DNA from: Bacillota bacterium
Lineage (GTDB): Bacteria; Bacillota_E; JAJZYS01; JAJYTV01
NCBI GenBank assembly: GCA_021845645.1
Contig: JAJZVM010000001.1
Location: 1 to 64,000, forward strand
Direction: 5' to 3'
DNA length: 64,000 nucleotides
Made by a program: the position numbers and the translations under genes. Below the pieces are notes generated by a model that was not told the origin of the DNA, searched no databases, and saw nothing but the letters and a program-made list of their open reading frames with translations. Positions 42,672 to 52,507 of the stretch are shown piece after piece (the stretch's first letter is position 1; the number at the start of each line of letters is the position of its first letter).

Positions 42672-44554
42672 TGGACGGAGATCGCGCCTCCCTGCACCGG
42701 CAGGGCCTGCGAGTAGACGATCTTGGGCACGGTGCTGCCGTTCGCGCCGACGTAGATCTCGATGCGCCCGTCTCCTTCCCAGCTCGCCACGATCGGCGTC
42801 GAGCCGCTGAAGTCCGGATTGGTGAAGATCATCGCCGTTCCCGTGGCGTCCACAATCCACACCTGGATGTCGGCAGTGCCCTGGCCCGTATAGGTGAGGG
42901 TGATCTGCTCTGGGCCTCCCGGCGGCCCGGAACCGCCGGTGGGGGGTGGTCCCTCGCTGACTGTGAGGCCGATCGTCATGTCGCTCGTCACCTGCGTGCC
43001 TGGCGCGACCGACTGGTCCAGGACCGTGCCAGACTGCGTCGACGAGTAGGCATACGTGATGCCGGAGACATGCACGCCGAGCGCGGCCAGTTCCGGCTGC
43101 ACCTGCGACTGGTAGGTCTGCCCGATGAAGTTCGGCACCGCGGCCTGCGTCGTGCCCGGTCCCTGGCTGACCCAGATGCGGACCGCGGAATCGGCCGTCA
43201 GTTTGCTGCCCTGACCCGGCGACTGGCGCACCACGGTGCCCTGCGCCTGATTGCTCTGCTCGTACAGCGTCACAGGCTTGAAGCCGAACGATTCGAGCGA
43301 TGCCTTGGCCGCGGCCTCGGTCATGCCCTGGACCCCCGGCACCGCGGTCTTCTGGGGACCGCTGGAGATCCAGAGGCTGACGACGCGCCCGCGCTTCACG
43401 ATGTCCCGCGGCGCGGGATTCTGCAGTACGACGGTGCCTGCTTTGGCGCTGCTGTGCTCTGTGGCGGTCACGGCAGGCACCAGGCCCTGTGCCTTGAGCG
43501 TCTTCTCGGCTCTTGCCTTCGACATGCCCTCGACCTTCGCGACCCGCACTTGCGGCACGGTCATCCAGTCGGTGAAGGCTTTGGCGCCACCCACGCCAAG
43601 CACGACCAGGACCGCGGCGAGCACGACCCACGGCCAGATGCGACGCCTCGGGGCGCGCGCGGGACGCAGGTGGTGGCTCCCTCTGGCGGGCGGCAGCTCG
43701 CCCTCGCCGCCCTCGTCCGGGCCGAGCGGCTCACCCATCTCCTCCAGCGAGCGCCTGACGTCGCCCAGAAGCGCGTCCGCACTCTGGTAGCGCTCCGCCG
43801 GATCCTTGGCCAGCAGCCTCGCGACGATCGCCTCGACGCTGCGCGGCACCTCGGGCCGGCGCTTGCGCAGGGCCACGGGCTCCTCCTGGAGATGCTTGAG
43901 TGCGACCGCCACGGGTGTCGCGCCCTCGAACGGCGGCTGGCCGGCGAGCATCTCGTAGAGCACGGCCCCGAGCGAATAGAGGTCGGACTTGACGTCCGTG
44001 AAGCCCCCGCGTGCCTGCTCCGGCGCGAAATAGTGGGCCGATCCGATGATGGTGTTCGTATGGACGATGGTGGTGCCGGTCGCGGCGCGGGCGATGCCGA
44101 AATCCGCCACCTTGACCTGCCCCTCTGGCGTCAGGAGGATGTTCTGCGGCTTGATGTCGCGGTGCACGATGCCCTTCTTGTGTGCGGCCTGCAGGGCCCT
44201 CGCCACGGCCGCGGCCACCTTCAGGGCGCGTCCGACGGGCATCGGGCCCTGGCGCTGGATGGTCTCCTTGAGCGTCTCGCCCTCGACCAGCTCCATGACG
44301 ATGTAGTGCGTCCCCTGCTCCTGACCGACGTCGTAGACGTGCACGACGTTCGGATGTACGAGGCTCGCGGCCGCCTGCGCTTCCTGACCGAACCGGCGGA
44401 CGAACGCTTCGTCGCCTGCGAACTCCTCGCGCAGCACCTTGATCGCGACCGGCCTGTGCAGAAGCGTGTCCTCCGCCTTCCACACCCAGGCCATACCGCC
44501 GCCGCCGATGCGGTCCTGCAGCAGGTAGCGCCCGCGCAACGTCTCGCCCTTCAC
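42668..44554 (-). CDS. prkC: Membrane Ser/Thr kinase with PASTA repeats
   Basis: 628 residues. The kinase domain (about 8-270) has the Gly loop RIGGGGMAWVW, VAIKVL, HRDIKPQNILL, VADFGIA and SDLYSLGAVLYEML. A membrane helix (RIWPWVVLAAVLVVLGVGG, near residue 310) leads to three PASTA repeats (TVPQVRVAKVEGMSKARAEK, TAVPGVQGMTEAAAKASLES, AAVPNFIGQTYQSQVQPEL) and an extra C-terminal domain of about 95 residues, with strands such as GTADIQVWIVDATG. It senses peptidoglycan fragments in Bacillus and triggers germination. Overlaps prpC by 4 nt. The C-terminal extension is not part of the common PASTA layout. Confidence 0.95.
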   Translation of the reverse strand: MKGETLRGRYLLQDRIGGGGMAWVWKAEDTLLHRPVAIKVLREEFAGDEAFVRRFGQEAQAAASLVHPNVVHVYDVGQEQGTHYIVMELVEGETLKETIQRQGPMPVGRALKVAAAVARALQAAHKKGIVHRDIKPQNILLTPEGQVKVADFGIARAATGTTIVHTNTIIGSAHYFAPEQARGGFTDVKSDLYSLGAVLYEMLAGQPPFEGATPVAVALKHLQEEPVALRKRRPEVPRSVEAIVARLLAKDPAERYQSADALLGDVRRSLEEMGEPLGPDEGGEGELPPARGSHHLRPARAPRRRIWPWVVLAAVLVVLGVGGAKAFTDWMTVPQVRVAKVEGMSKARAEKTLKAQGLVPAVTATEHSSAKAGTVVLQNPAPRDIVKRGRVVSLWISSGPQKTAVPGVQGMTEAAAKASLESFGFKPVTLYEQSNQAQGTVVRQSPGQGSKLTADSAVRIWVSQGPGTTQAAVPNFIGQTYQSQVQPELAALGVHVSGITYAYSSTQSGTVLDQSVAPGTQVTSDMTIGLTVSEGPPPTGGSGPPGGPEQITLTYTGQGTADIQVWIVDATGTAMIFTNPDFSGSTPIVASWEGDGRIEIYVGANGSTVPKIVYSQALPVQGGAISVQ

Positions 44555-45285
44555 TGCTGCTCACTCCCGCCGGCCTGGGCGGTGCGCGCCGCGACCACCG
44601 TGATGTTGTCGGGTCCGCCGGCCCTGTTGGCCGCCTCGACCAGGCGCAGGGCAACGCCGGCAAAGCCGTCCTGCAACTCGCGCGCGATCTCGCCTTCCGC
44701 CAGGGCCGAGACGAGCCCGTCCGTGCACAGGAGAACCACGTCACCGGGCTCGAGATCCAGCGTGCCCTCGTCGCAGGCGAACGGCTCGAAGCCGAGCCAG
44801 CGCGTCAACACGTGGCGCTGCGGGTGGCGTTCCGCGTCGGCGGGCGGGATGGATCCCTGGCGCACGAGTTCCTGCGCCACCGAATGGTCGTGCGTGACGC
44901 AGTTGAGTTCACCCCCGCGCAGCAGGTAGAGGCGCGAATCGCCGACATGCGCGTAGGCAAGTCGATCCTCGCTCAGCCAGGCGCAGGTCATCGTCGTACC
45001 CATGCCCGCTTGCCGGCTGGACTCCTGTCGAGCCTGCAGGATGCGCTCGTTCGCGAGCTCGAGTGCCTGGTGCAAGGGCATTGGCTCCGGCGTCTCCCGC
45101 TGATGCGGTGTCATGGTCTCCCGGAACGTACGGGTGGCGATGGCGCTTGCGACCTCACCTGCCTGGGAGCCGCCGACGCCGTCCGCGACCGCCAGCAAGA
45201 CCCCGGTCGAGAAGGGCAACAAGGCAAAGCTGTCTTCGTTGCGCGTGCGAACGCGCCCCGGATCGGAAGCGGCCGAAAACTCCAA
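44551..45285 (-). CDS. prpC: PP2C-family protein phosphatase PrpC
   Basis: 244 residues. Metal ligands and family motifs: RVRTRNEDSF, LLAVADGVGGSQAGE, GMGTTMTCAWL, AHVGDSRLYLLR, LLCTDGLV and GGPDNITVVA. It reverses PrkC phosphorylation and is encoded just before the kinase. TTG 45285 with GAGG upstream. Confidence 0.94.
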   Translation of the reverse strand: MEFSAASDPGRVRTRNEDSFALLPFSTGVLLAVADGVGGSQAGEVASAIATRTFRETMTPHQRETPEPMPLHQALELANERILQARQESSRQAGMGTTMTCAWLSEDRLAYAHVGDSRLYLLRGGELNCVTHDHSVAQELVRQGSIPPADAERHPQRHVLTRWLGFEPFACDEGTLDLEPGDVVLLCTDGLVSALAEGEIARELQDGFAGVALRLVEAANRAGGPDNITVVAARTAQAGGSEQQ

Positions 45286-45314
45286 CTGGGGTTCACCTCT
45301 TCGTCGCGACAGAC

Positions 45315-46418
45315 CTAGCCGCGGTCTTGGGGCCCTGTCCTGTCGGTCCCGGGCAGCACGATCGGCCAGGACCGCCGCGGCGCGACCGGCTGGCCTTCCC
45401 GGTCGTAGTGACGGCGCAGCTGGCCGCAGGCCGCCTGCACCTCCTGGCCGAGGGTGCGGCGCACCGTGGCGTTGACGCCTCTCTGGACGAGCTGCTGCCG
45501 GAAGGCGGCAACCCGGTCCGGGGCAGGCGCCTCGAACGGGAACTCTGGCACCGGATTCAGGGGGATCAGGTTGACGTGGCCAGGGTGGTCATGCACGAGG
45601 TCAGCCAGACGGTCCGCCTCGTCCGGGCCGTCGTTGAGGCCGCCGACGAGAAGGAACTCGTAGGTGATGCGCCGTCCGGTGACCTCGAAGTAGTGATCGG
45701 TCGCCTGGAGGATCTCGGCGATCGGGTAGCGCCGGTTCTCGGGGATCAGCGCCGAGCGAAGCTCGTCCCGTGTCGCATGCAGCGACAGGGCGAGGTTCAG
45801 CGGCAGACCCTCGTCGGCCAGGCGATGAATCTGGGGCGCAAGGCCTACGGTGGAGATCGTCATATGGCGGTACGAAAGGCCGAGAACCTCAGGGTCATGC
45901 ATGTGGCGCAGGAACGCGAGTACCGTGTCGTAGTTGTCGAGCGGCTCGCCCGCCCCCATCATCACGAGGCGCCTGAGAGGTTCCGGGCTTGCCGCCCGCG
46001 CAGCCCAGAGGAACTGTTCGACGATCTCGCCCATCTCGAGAGAGCGCGTGAACGCCGAGACGCCGGTGGCGCAAAAGCGGCAGCCCTGGCGGCAGCCCAC
46101 CTGCGACGAGAGGCAGGTGCTCGCGCCGAACGCATAGGGCAGCAGCACGGTCTCCGCAGAGCCCTTGTCCGGGTAGACGAGAAGGGCCTTGCGCACGCCG
46201 CCCGCAGCTTCCTGCACGGCGGCGACCTGTGCCCCGCCGAGCGGCAGTTCCTCCGCGAGCCTCGCCCGCAACGCCGCCGGCAGATCGGTCATCTCGTCGT
46301 ACGTGCGGGCCAGCCGGCGGTAGGCCCACGTCAGCACCTGGCGGGCGCGGAAGCGCTGCTCGCCGCGTGCGGCGAACCAGTCGCGCAGTGCTTCTGGGGC
46401 CAGGTCGTAGAGCGTCAG
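45315..46418 (-). CDS. rlmN: Dual-specificity RNA methyltransferase RlmN
   Basis: Radical-SAM enzyme making 2-methyladenosine in 23S rRNA and tRNA. The 4Fe-4S motif is CRQGCRFCATG, with MMGAGEPLDNYDTVL and the resolving Cys region near the end (QAACGQL). No ATG, GTG or TTG lies before the conserved N-terminal helices (LTLYDLAPEALRDWFAARGE); a CTG at 46418 with GGAGGGG 5 nt upstream fits best and gives 367 residues. The GTG at 46337 would remove the N-terminal domain. Confidence 0.9.
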   Translation of the reverse strand: MTLYDLAPEALRDWFAARGEQRFRARQVLTWAYRRLARTYDEMTDLPAALRARLAEELPLGGAQVAAVQEAAGGVRKALLVYPDKGSAETVLLPYAFGASTCLSSQVGCRQGCRFCATGVSAFTRSLEMGEIVEQFLWAARAASPEPLRRLVMMGAGEPLDNYDTVLAFLRHMHDPEVLGLSYRHMTISTVGLAPQIHRLADEGLPLNLALSLHATRDELRSALIPENRRYPIAEILQATDHYFEVTGRRITYEFLLVGGLNDGPDEADRLADLVHDHPGHVNLIPLNPVPEFPFEAPAPDRVAAFRQQLVQRGVNATVRRTLGQEVQAACGQLRRHYDREGQPVAPRRSWPIVLPGTDRTGPQDRG

Positions 46419-46472
46419 TCGTACCCCTCCATAGCCATGAGCAATTCTCGTCCGCTGCCCTCGACTCCTCTG

Positions 46473-47756
46473 CTACGCGAGCCGACGCAGCTGGGCCATG
46501 AACATGCCCGGCAGCAGGAAGCCCGCCTCAAGGCCCTTCTCGGCGCACGGCGGCGGCTCCTCGACCAGCGCGAAGCCCCCGCGCGCGAGCAATGCCTTCA
46601 CTGGCACAATGGTCTCCTCCGGTTCCTGACTGCAAACGCTGTAGGTCACGGTGCCCTGCGGGCGGCAGGCCAGCCCTGCGGCCAAAAGCAGCTCGATCTG
46701 CAGGTGGCTGCGCCCATCGAAGTCCTGCGGCCGGCGCCGCCACTTGACGTCCGGCCTCCGCTGCAGCACGCCGAGCGTCGAGCATGGCGCGTCGAGCAGC
46801 ACCTGATCGGCTCCGGTGAGCTCCGGTGGCAGGCTGCGCGCATCATGGACCGAGAACAGGGCGTCGAGCCCGAGGCGGCTTTGCTCCTGCTCGGCCTCGC
46901 GGATCCGCGCGGCGTCGAGGTCCACTCCAGCGACGCGACGGGACTGCCGCTCAGCCTGCTGCAAGGTCTTGGTGCCGCGGCCGCATGCGCTCTCGAGGAA
47001 GAACTCGGCCTCGCCGATCGCCTCGCCGACCGCCTGCGCCCCGATGTCCTGCACCTGCCAGTACCCTTCGGCAAACCCCGGCAGACTGCGCACATCGCCG
47101 CCGGCGTGCACCGTGAGCGCATGCGGCAGACCCTCTACCCCGGCCGTCGCGATGCCGGCGGCGGCGCATGCGGCGGCCACGGCATCCGCCGTCTGGCGCC
47201 GGCGGTTGATGCGCAGGACGAGCGGCGGCACCTCCTGGTTGCGCCGCAGCAGATCCTCCGCGGCGTCCCATCCCAGCCGCTCGACCCAACGCTGCACGAG
47301 CCAGCGCGGGTGGGCATACCTGAGAGCGAGCGCGTCCAGTTCCCCGTCGGGAAGCGGCGGCTGGCCCTGCTCCGCGACACGCCGCAGGACGGCATTGACA
47401 AGGCCGCGCGCACGCCCGGCCCCCACCTCGGCTGCCGCCTGCGTGCTGCTGTCGACAACCGCGTAGGCCGGCAGACCCAGCTTCAGGACCTGGTAGGCCC
47501 CCTGCCGCAGGATGGCGCGCACGAGAGGGTCGAGGTCCTTCATCGGCCGGCGCAGGTGCGGCGCGAGGCTGTAGTCGAGAAGGCTGCGCCAGCGTTCGCT
47601 GCCGTAGGCGATCTCGGTGCAGAACCCGCGATCGCGCGCATCGAGATCGCTCCGGCGCAGGGCCTGGTCCACCGCCTGCGGCAAGTGCAGGCCCGCCTCC
47701 ACCTTCATCGCCGCGCGTGCCGCCGTGGCCCTGGCGGCGCTGCCCTGTCCCTTCAT
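46473..47756 (-). CDS. rsmB: 16S rRNA (cytosine967-C5)-methyltransferase
   Basis: 427 residues: an N-terminal NusB-like RNA-binding domain (LRRSDLDARDRGFCTEIAYG) and a C-terminal SAM domain with ESACGRGTKT, VAGVDLDAARI, LLDAPCSTLGVL (catalytic-release Cys) and YSVCSQEPEE (nucleophile Cys). Overlaps fmt by 4 nt. Usual position in the cluster. Confidence 0.94.
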   Translation of the reverse strand: MKGQGSAARATAARAAMKVEAGLHLPQAVDQALRRSDLDARDRGFCTEIAYGSERWRSLLDYSLAPHLRRPMKDLDPLVRAILRQGAYQVLKLGLPAYAVVDSSTQAAAEVGAGRARGLVNAVLRRVAEQGQPPLPDGELDALALRYAHPRWLVQRWVERLGWDAAEDLLRRNQEVPPLVLRINRRRQTADAVAAACAAAGIATAGVEGLPHALTVHAGGDVRSLPGFAEGYWQVQDIGAQAVGEAIGEAEFFLESACGRGTKTLQQAERQSRRVAGVDLDAARIREAEQEQSRLGLDALFSVHDARSLPPELTGADQVLLDAPCSTLGVLQRRPDVKWRRRPQDFDGRSHLQIELLLAAGLACRPQGTVTYSVCSQEPEETIVPVKALLARGGFALVEEPPPCAEKGLEAGFLLPGMFMAQLRRLA

Positions 47757-48664
47757 CGCACCATCGCCCCGTCAAGGAACGGACGGCCGCGCAAGAGGTC
47801 CGCCGCCGACAGGGCACGCCCGCCTGCCGGCTGCAATTCCGCCACGAGCAAGGCACCCGCGCCGGTGCCGATGAGCAGGCCCTCGGGATGCGCCCGCACG
47901 CGTCCCGGCGGCAGGTCGGCCGCCACCGCCCTGCCGCGCAGGAGCCGCAGTTCGAGGTCCCTCTCCAGCACCGCGACGCGCACGCCGGGCCGCGGGGCGA
48001 GCGCGTTCACCTGGCGGGCGACCTCCTCCGCGGGGCGCAGGAGGTCGAGCTGCTCGTCTTCCCTGGTAAGCCTGCGCGCGTAGGTCGCGGCGCCCTCCTG
48101 CGGCGTCTCGGGCAGGCGGCCCGCCGCGAGCAGCGCAAGCGCCTCCCGCAGCAGGCCTGCACCGCGCCTGGACGCCTCCGCCTCGAGTTCCCCCGCCGTC
48201 GTCGCGTCCCCGAGCGGAAAGGCTTCCTGCAGGTGGATCGGGCCGGCGTCGAGCTCCTCTACGATACGCATGATGGTGACGCCCGCCTGCCGGTCGCCGG
48301 ACCAGATCGTCCATGGGATCGGCGCCGCGCCGCGATGACGGGGAAGCAGCGAGGGGTGCACGTTGAGGCAGGGGATCGCGTCGAACAGGGACGCCGGCAG
48401 CATGCGCCCGTACGCCACCACGACGCCCGCATCGGGAGCCAGCCCGAGCAGTTGGCCCACCGCGGCCGCGTCGAGACGCTCCGGCGTCATCACGTCGATC
48501 CCGAGTTCCTGCGCGCGCCGCGCGACGGGCGTCGGCTCCGCGCGCTGTCCACGGCCTCTCGGCCTCGGCGGAGCCGTCACCACGCGGATGACGTCGTGCG
48601 CCGCTGCGACCGCCTCGAGCGACGGCAAGGCGAACCCTGGGGTGCCAAGAAAGAGGATCTTCAC
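47753..48664 (-). CDS. fmt: Methionyl-tRNA formyltransferase
   Basis: 303 residues. LFLGTPGFALPSLEAV at the N-terminus, the active-site region NVHPSLLPRHRGAAPIPWTI with catalytic Asn/His, and GVTIMRIVEELDAGPI with Asp; a C-terminal tRNA-binding OB fold completes it. GTG 48664 overlaps the def stop by 4 nt. Confidence 0.95.
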   Translation of the reverse strand: MKILFLGTPGFALPSLEAVAAAHDVIRVVTAPPRPRGRGQRAEPTPVARRAQELGIDVMTPERLDAAAVGQLLGLAPDAGVVVAYGRMLPASLFDAIPCLNVHPSLLPRHRGAAPIPWTIWSGDRQAGVTIMRIVEELDAGPIHLQEAFPLGDATTAGELEAEASRRGAGLLREALALLAAGRLPETPQEGAATYARRLTREDEQLDLLRPAEEVARQVNALAPRPGVRVAVLERDLELRLLRGRAVAADLPPGRVRAHPEGLLIGTGAGALLVAELQPAGGRALSAADLLRGRPFLDGAMVR

Positions 48665-49200
48665 CTGGCCTCGGCACCCTGGCTGTCTTCCCGCTCCCGT
48701 ACCTCATCGTCGGTGCGGCCGCCGTCCACCTCGTCTTCCTCGGGATCGTCGACGATCTCCCAGACCTCTACGGCGCGGTCGATGAAGAGGACGCCGTCCA
48801 GGTGGTCGATCTCATGCTGGATGGCTACCGCGAAAAGTCCTTCCGCGTCGAACCAGGCCGTCCTGCCGTTCGGCAGGGTGGCCCGCAGCTGCACGGTCTT
48901 GTGCCGGGGCACCTTTCCCTGCAGTCCAGGGATCGAGAGGCAGCCCTCCACCCCCTCGACCATCTCCTCGTCGCGCCGCACGATCTCGGGGTTGATGAGT
49001 TTGAGCAGGCCGTCGCCGACATCGATGACCACGAGCCGGCGCAGGACCCCCACCTGGTTCGCGGCCAGGCCGACGCCGTGCGCCGCGTACATGGCTTCCG
49101 CCATGTCGTCCAGGAGCTTCCTCGCAGACAGGTTGGGCTTGCGCAGGGGTTCCGCCTTGCGCCTCAAGACCTCGTTCGGGTGCGTCACGATCTCGAGCAT
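48661..49200 (-). CDS. def: Peptide deformylase
   Basis: 179 residues with the three motifs GVGLAANQVG, EGCLSIPG and QHEIDHLDG (Cys and two His bind the metal, Glu is catalytic). A C-terminal tail of about 30 residues rich in Asp/Glu (EIVDDPEEDEVDGG and on) is longer than usual. Works with the adjacent fmt gene on nascent proteins. Confidence 0.95.
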   Translation of the reverse strand: MLEIVTHPNEVLRRKAEPLRKPNLSARKLLDDMAEAMYAAHGVGLAANQVGVLRRLVVIDVGDGLLKLINPEIVRRDEEMVEGVEGCLSIPGLQGKVPRHKTVQLRATLPNGRTAWFDAEGLFAVAIQHEIDHLDGVLFIDRAVEVWEIVDDPEEDEVDGGRTDDEVREREDSQGAEAR

Positions 49201-49224
49201 CGGTATCAGGTCCTCCCTGGCATG

Positions 49225-51315
49225 TCAGCGAAATTGTCGCGGATCGAAGAAGAGCGCTTCGCGCAGGCCACCCGCATCCTGCACGGTCGGCAGGGCGGCG
49301 GCGATCTCCCGCAGGAGTTCGCGGCGCTGGGTGACGAGGAGCGTCTGCCAGCGGTAGCGGCCCTTCACCCTGGGGATGGGGGCTGGCGCCGGGCCGAGCA
49401 CGCGTACGTTTGGCCCAGCCAGGTGCCGCACATCCATCGTCCGACGCCGTGCGAGGTCCTCGACCGCGTGCTCCTCGATGCCAGAGTAGCCGATCAGAAG
49501 CAGTTCGCCAAACGGCGGATAACCGCCCCGCCTGCGCTCGCGCAGTTCCTGCGCCGCGAAGCCGCGGTAGTCGTGACGGGCCGCATGCTGGAACGCCGCG
49601 TGCTCCGGGTCGAAGGCCTGGATCACCGCACGGCCCGGATGCTCTGCCCTGCCCGCGCGTCCCGTCACCTGCATCAGAAGCTGGAACGTGCGCTCGGACG
49701 CGCGGTAGTCCGGTTGCCCGAGGCCGATGTCGGCGATCACCACCCCGACCGTCGTGACGAGCGGGAAGTCGAATCCCTTCGCCACCATCTGCGTGCCGAC
49801 CAGGATGTCCGCCTCGCCGCGACGGAACGCGGCATAGACCTTGTCCGCACCTCCGACGCGCTGCACCGCATCGCGGTCCAGGCGCAGCACGCGCGCACCT
49901 GGCCAGGTCTCCTGGGCGGCCTGGGCCACGCGCTGCGTTCCGGTGCCGAGCAGGCGCAGCCGGCCGTGGCACGCGGGACAAGCGGGTACGGCACCGCGCC
50001 AGCCGCAGAGGTGGCAGACCGCCTCGCCGCCTTCGTGGTAGGCGACCGCCACACTGCACTGCGGACAGGTGGGCACGTGACCGCAGGCGGTGCAGATCAT
50101 GCTGGGGTGGTAGCCACGCCGGTTGAGGAGCAGGATGGCCTGCTGCCCCTGGCGCAGACTGTCTGCCACAGCGCGCGTCAGCTCCGGTGTGAAGATGCGG
50201 CCGGGACTGCGGCGCAGGTCGACGAGCCGGACCTCCGGCAGGGGACGCCCTGCGATGCGCTCGGGCAGTTCCACGAGTCCGATGCGGCCCTCGCTCGCCG
50301 CCTGAAACGTGGAGAGGTCCGGTGTCGCGGAACCGAGGACCAGGGTCGCACCGCGGCGCGCGGCGCGCCAGAGCGCCACGTCCTGCGCATGGTAGCGCGG
50401 CGCCTCCTCCTGCTGGTAGCTCGCCTCGTGCTGCTCGTCGACGATCACGACACCAGCATCGATCGGAGCGAAGACCGCCGACCGCGGTCCCACCACGACG
50501 TCCGCGAGGCCCTCGTGGAGCCGGCGCAGGGCCGAGTGACGCGCCGCCTCGCCCACGGCGGAGTGGAGGACTGCGGCGCGGTTGCCAAAGCGCCCCTGCA
50601 CGAGATCGACGAGCTGTGCCGTCAGGGCGATCTCCGGAACGAGCAGGAGCGCCCCCCGCCCCGCCGCAAGCGCATCCTCGATCAGGCGAAAGTACACTTC
50701 GGTCTTGCCGCTGCCTGTGACGCCGAACAGGAGGTGCGTACCGCCGCGGCCGCGGCGCAAGGCCTCGAGGGCCACCGCCTGCGCCGCCGTGAGCTCTGGC
50801 CCGCCGCCCTGCGGCGGGTGGGGCGGGACCGGCACGTGGCGGCGCACGAGTCCCTTCTTCGCCATGGGCAGGGCCAAGTCCAGCGCAAGCGTCCGCGGTC
50901 CCCCCGCCAGGCTCTCGAACGCCGCGAGCTGGCGCGGCGCGCGCCTCCCTAGGCGGGCGCGCTCCTCCGGCGACATCGCCGCGGCGGTCTCCCAGCGCGC
51001 CGCCTCGGGCTCGAAGCCGCGGGCCCCGGGCAGGATCGGCGCCACGGCCTGCGGCCAGCTGCAGAGGTAGCGCAGGCGCATGGCATCCGCGACGAACAGG
51101 GCCTCTCCCGCATCTCCGAGCGCGGGTCCAAGCACCTCCGTGATCGCGCGCAGGCGGCCCGTCGCCACCTCGGCGGGCCGGCGCGAGACGACGAGCCCCA
51201 CCTGCGACGTGCGCCGGAACGGCACACGCACCAGGGTTCCTTCGGCTACGCCACCCGCGGGGCACAGGTAGTCGAGGGGGATCTGCGGCCCATGGCCCAG
51301 GACGACCTGCACCAC
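49225..51315 (-). CDS. priA: Primosomal protein N', replication restart helicase
   Basis: About 696 residues. N-terminal 3'-end binding domain, then helicase motifs: Walker A FGVTGSGKTEVY, motif II VIVDEQHEAS (DEQH where many have DEEH), LGSATPDLSTF, and a zinc region with four CxxC pairs (CTACGHVPTCPQC, CHLCGWRGAVPACPAC). The C-terminal part has GTQMVAKGFDFPLVT and QVTGRAGR. The start is uncertain: GTG 51315 or 51312 fits homology (VVQVVLGHGPQIPLDYL), overlapped by nothing but 8 nt from the coaBC stop. Confidence 0.93.
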   Translation of the reverse strand: MVQVVLGHGPQIPLDYLCPAGGVAEGTLVRVPFRRTSQVGLVVSRRPAEVATGRLRAITEVLGPALGDAGEALFVADAMRLRYLCSWPQAVAPILPGARGFEPEAARWETAAAMSPEERARLGRRAPRQLAAFESLAGGPRTLALDLALPMAKKGLVRRHVPVPPHPPQGGGPELTAAQAVALEALRRGRGGTHLLFGVTGSGKTEVYFRLIEDALAAGRGALLLVPEIALTAQLVDLVQGRFGNRAAVLHSAVGEAARHSALRRLHEGLADVVVGPRSAVFAPIDAGVVIVDEQHEASYQQEEAPRYHAQDVALWRAARRGATLVLGSATPDLSTFQAASEGRIGLVELPERIAGRPLPEVRLVDLRRSPGRIFTPELTRAVADSLRQGQQAILLLNRRGYHPSMICTACGHVPTCPQCSVAVAYHEGGEAVCHLCGWRGAVPACPACHGRLRLLGTGTQRVAQAAQETWPGARVLRLDRDAVQRVGGADKVYAAFRRGEADILVGTQMVAKGFDFPLVTTVGVVIADIGLGQPDYRASERTFQLLMQVTGRAGRAEHPGRAVIQAFDPEHAAFQHAARHDYRGFAAQELRERRRGGYPPFGELLLIGYSGIEEHAVEDLARRRTMDVRHLAGPNVRVLGPAPAPIPRVKGRYRWQTLLVTQRRELLREIAAALPTVQDAGGLREALFFDPRQFR

Positions 51316-51322
51316 ATCGCGC

Positions 51323-52507
51323 TCAGCGTCCGAGTCGCTGGGCAACAAAGGCCATGATCTCCTCCCCGATCTCGCGCTTGCTGGCGGGCCCCACCTGCCA
51401 TGCGCCGTGTGCGGTGACAAAGGTGCAGACGTTCGTGTCCACCCGGAAGCCCGCGTCCTCCCTGCGCACATCGTTGCCCACCACGAGGTCGCAGCTCTTC
51501 TGCTGCAGCTTGCGCCTGGCCTCCGCCTCGGGGTCGTCCGTCTCGGCCGCGAACCCCACCAGGATCTGGCCCGGCCTGCGGTGTGCCCCCGCATACGCGA
51601 GGATGTCCTGTGTGCGCTCGAGCTGCACCGAGTCCGGCAGCTCGTCCTTCTTCACCTTGCGCTCGAAGCGCTGGGTCGGCCGAAGATCCGAGACGGCCGC
51701 GGTCGCGACCAGCACATCGGTGCCGGCCAGCAGGCCTTCGACCGCTCCGAACATCTCGGTGGAGCTCGTGACGTGCACCACCGTGATGCCGCCTGGCGGC
51801 CTGAGCTCCGTCGGTCCCAGCACCAGCGTCACCTCGGCGCCCCAACTGCGCGCGGCTTCGGCGACGGCGATGCCCATGCGGCCCGTCGACGGGTTCGAGA
51901 GGAAGCGCACCGGGTCCAGGTACTCCCGCGTCGGTCCCGCCGTGACGAGGACGCGCACACGGCGCAGCTGTGGCGTGCGCAGTGCTTCCTCCACGGCAGC
52001 CAGGATCTCCTCGGGATCCGGCATCCGCCCGACGCCGCTCCGCCCCGACGCAAGGTGCCCCTCCCCGGGTGGCAGGACCTTCTGTCCGAAGGCGCGCAGC
52101 CGCTCCACGTTCGCCTCGGTCGCCGCGTGCTGCCACATGCCGGACTCCATGGCGGGTGCCCAGACGACAGGGCATTGGGCCGACAGCAGCAGGGCGCCGA
52201 GCAGACTGTCCGCAAAGCCTTGGGCGGTGCGCGCGATGAAGTCCGCGGTGGCCGGGGCGATCACCACCAGATTGGCGGCATGCGCAAGTTCGACGTGCAG
52301 GATGCTGTCGCCGCTCTGCCAGAGGTCCTGGTCGCGATAGGCACGGCGTCCGGTGACGGCGGAAAACGAGAGCGGCGTGACGAATGCCTCTGCAGCACGC
52401 GTCAGGACCACGTCCACGGCGTGGTCCTGCTGGCGTAGCCTGCTGGCCAGATCGACGGCCTTGTATGCCGCGATGCCCCCGGTGACGCCGAGGACGATGC
52501 GGCTCAC
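51323..52507 (-). CDS. coaBC: Bifunctional phosphopantothenoylcysteine decarboxylase/phosphopantothenate-cysteine ligase
   Basis: 394 residues. CoaC part: VLGVTGGIAAYKAVDLAS, catalytic His in SILHVELAHAANL, PAMESGMW (substrate clamp). CoaB part from about residue 185: VLVTAGPTREYLDPVRFLSN and STGRMGIAVAEAA, ATAAVSDLRP, KVKKDE. Two steps of coenzyme A synthesis; coaD is 39 kb away in this window. GTG start overlapping the rpoZ stop by 4 nt. Confidence 0.95.
   Translation of the reverse strand: MSRIVLGVTGGIAAYKAVDLASRLRQQDHAVDVVLTRAAEAFVTPLSFSAVTGRRAYRDQDLWQSGDSILHVELAHAANLVVIAPATADFIARTAQGFADSLLGALLLSAQCPVVWAPAMESGMWQHAATEANVERLRAFGQKVLPPGEGHLASGRSGVGRMPDPEEILAAVEEALRTPQLRRVRVLVTAGPTREYLDPVRFLSNPSTGRMGIAVAEAARSWGAEVTLVLGPTELRPPGGITVVHVTSSTEMFGAVEGLLAGTDVLVATAAVSDLRPTQRFERKVKKDELPDSVQLERTQDILAYAGAHRRPGQILVGFAAETDDPEAEARRKLQQKSCDLVVGNDVRREDAGFRVDTNVCTFVTAHGAWQVGPASKREIGEEIMAFVAQRLGR

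Noticed and set aside
45063..48083. A 1006-codon plus-strand open frame
   Set aside because: It is antisense to prpC, rlmN, rsmB and fmt, all with clear catalytic motifs; long antisense frames are expected at this GC content.
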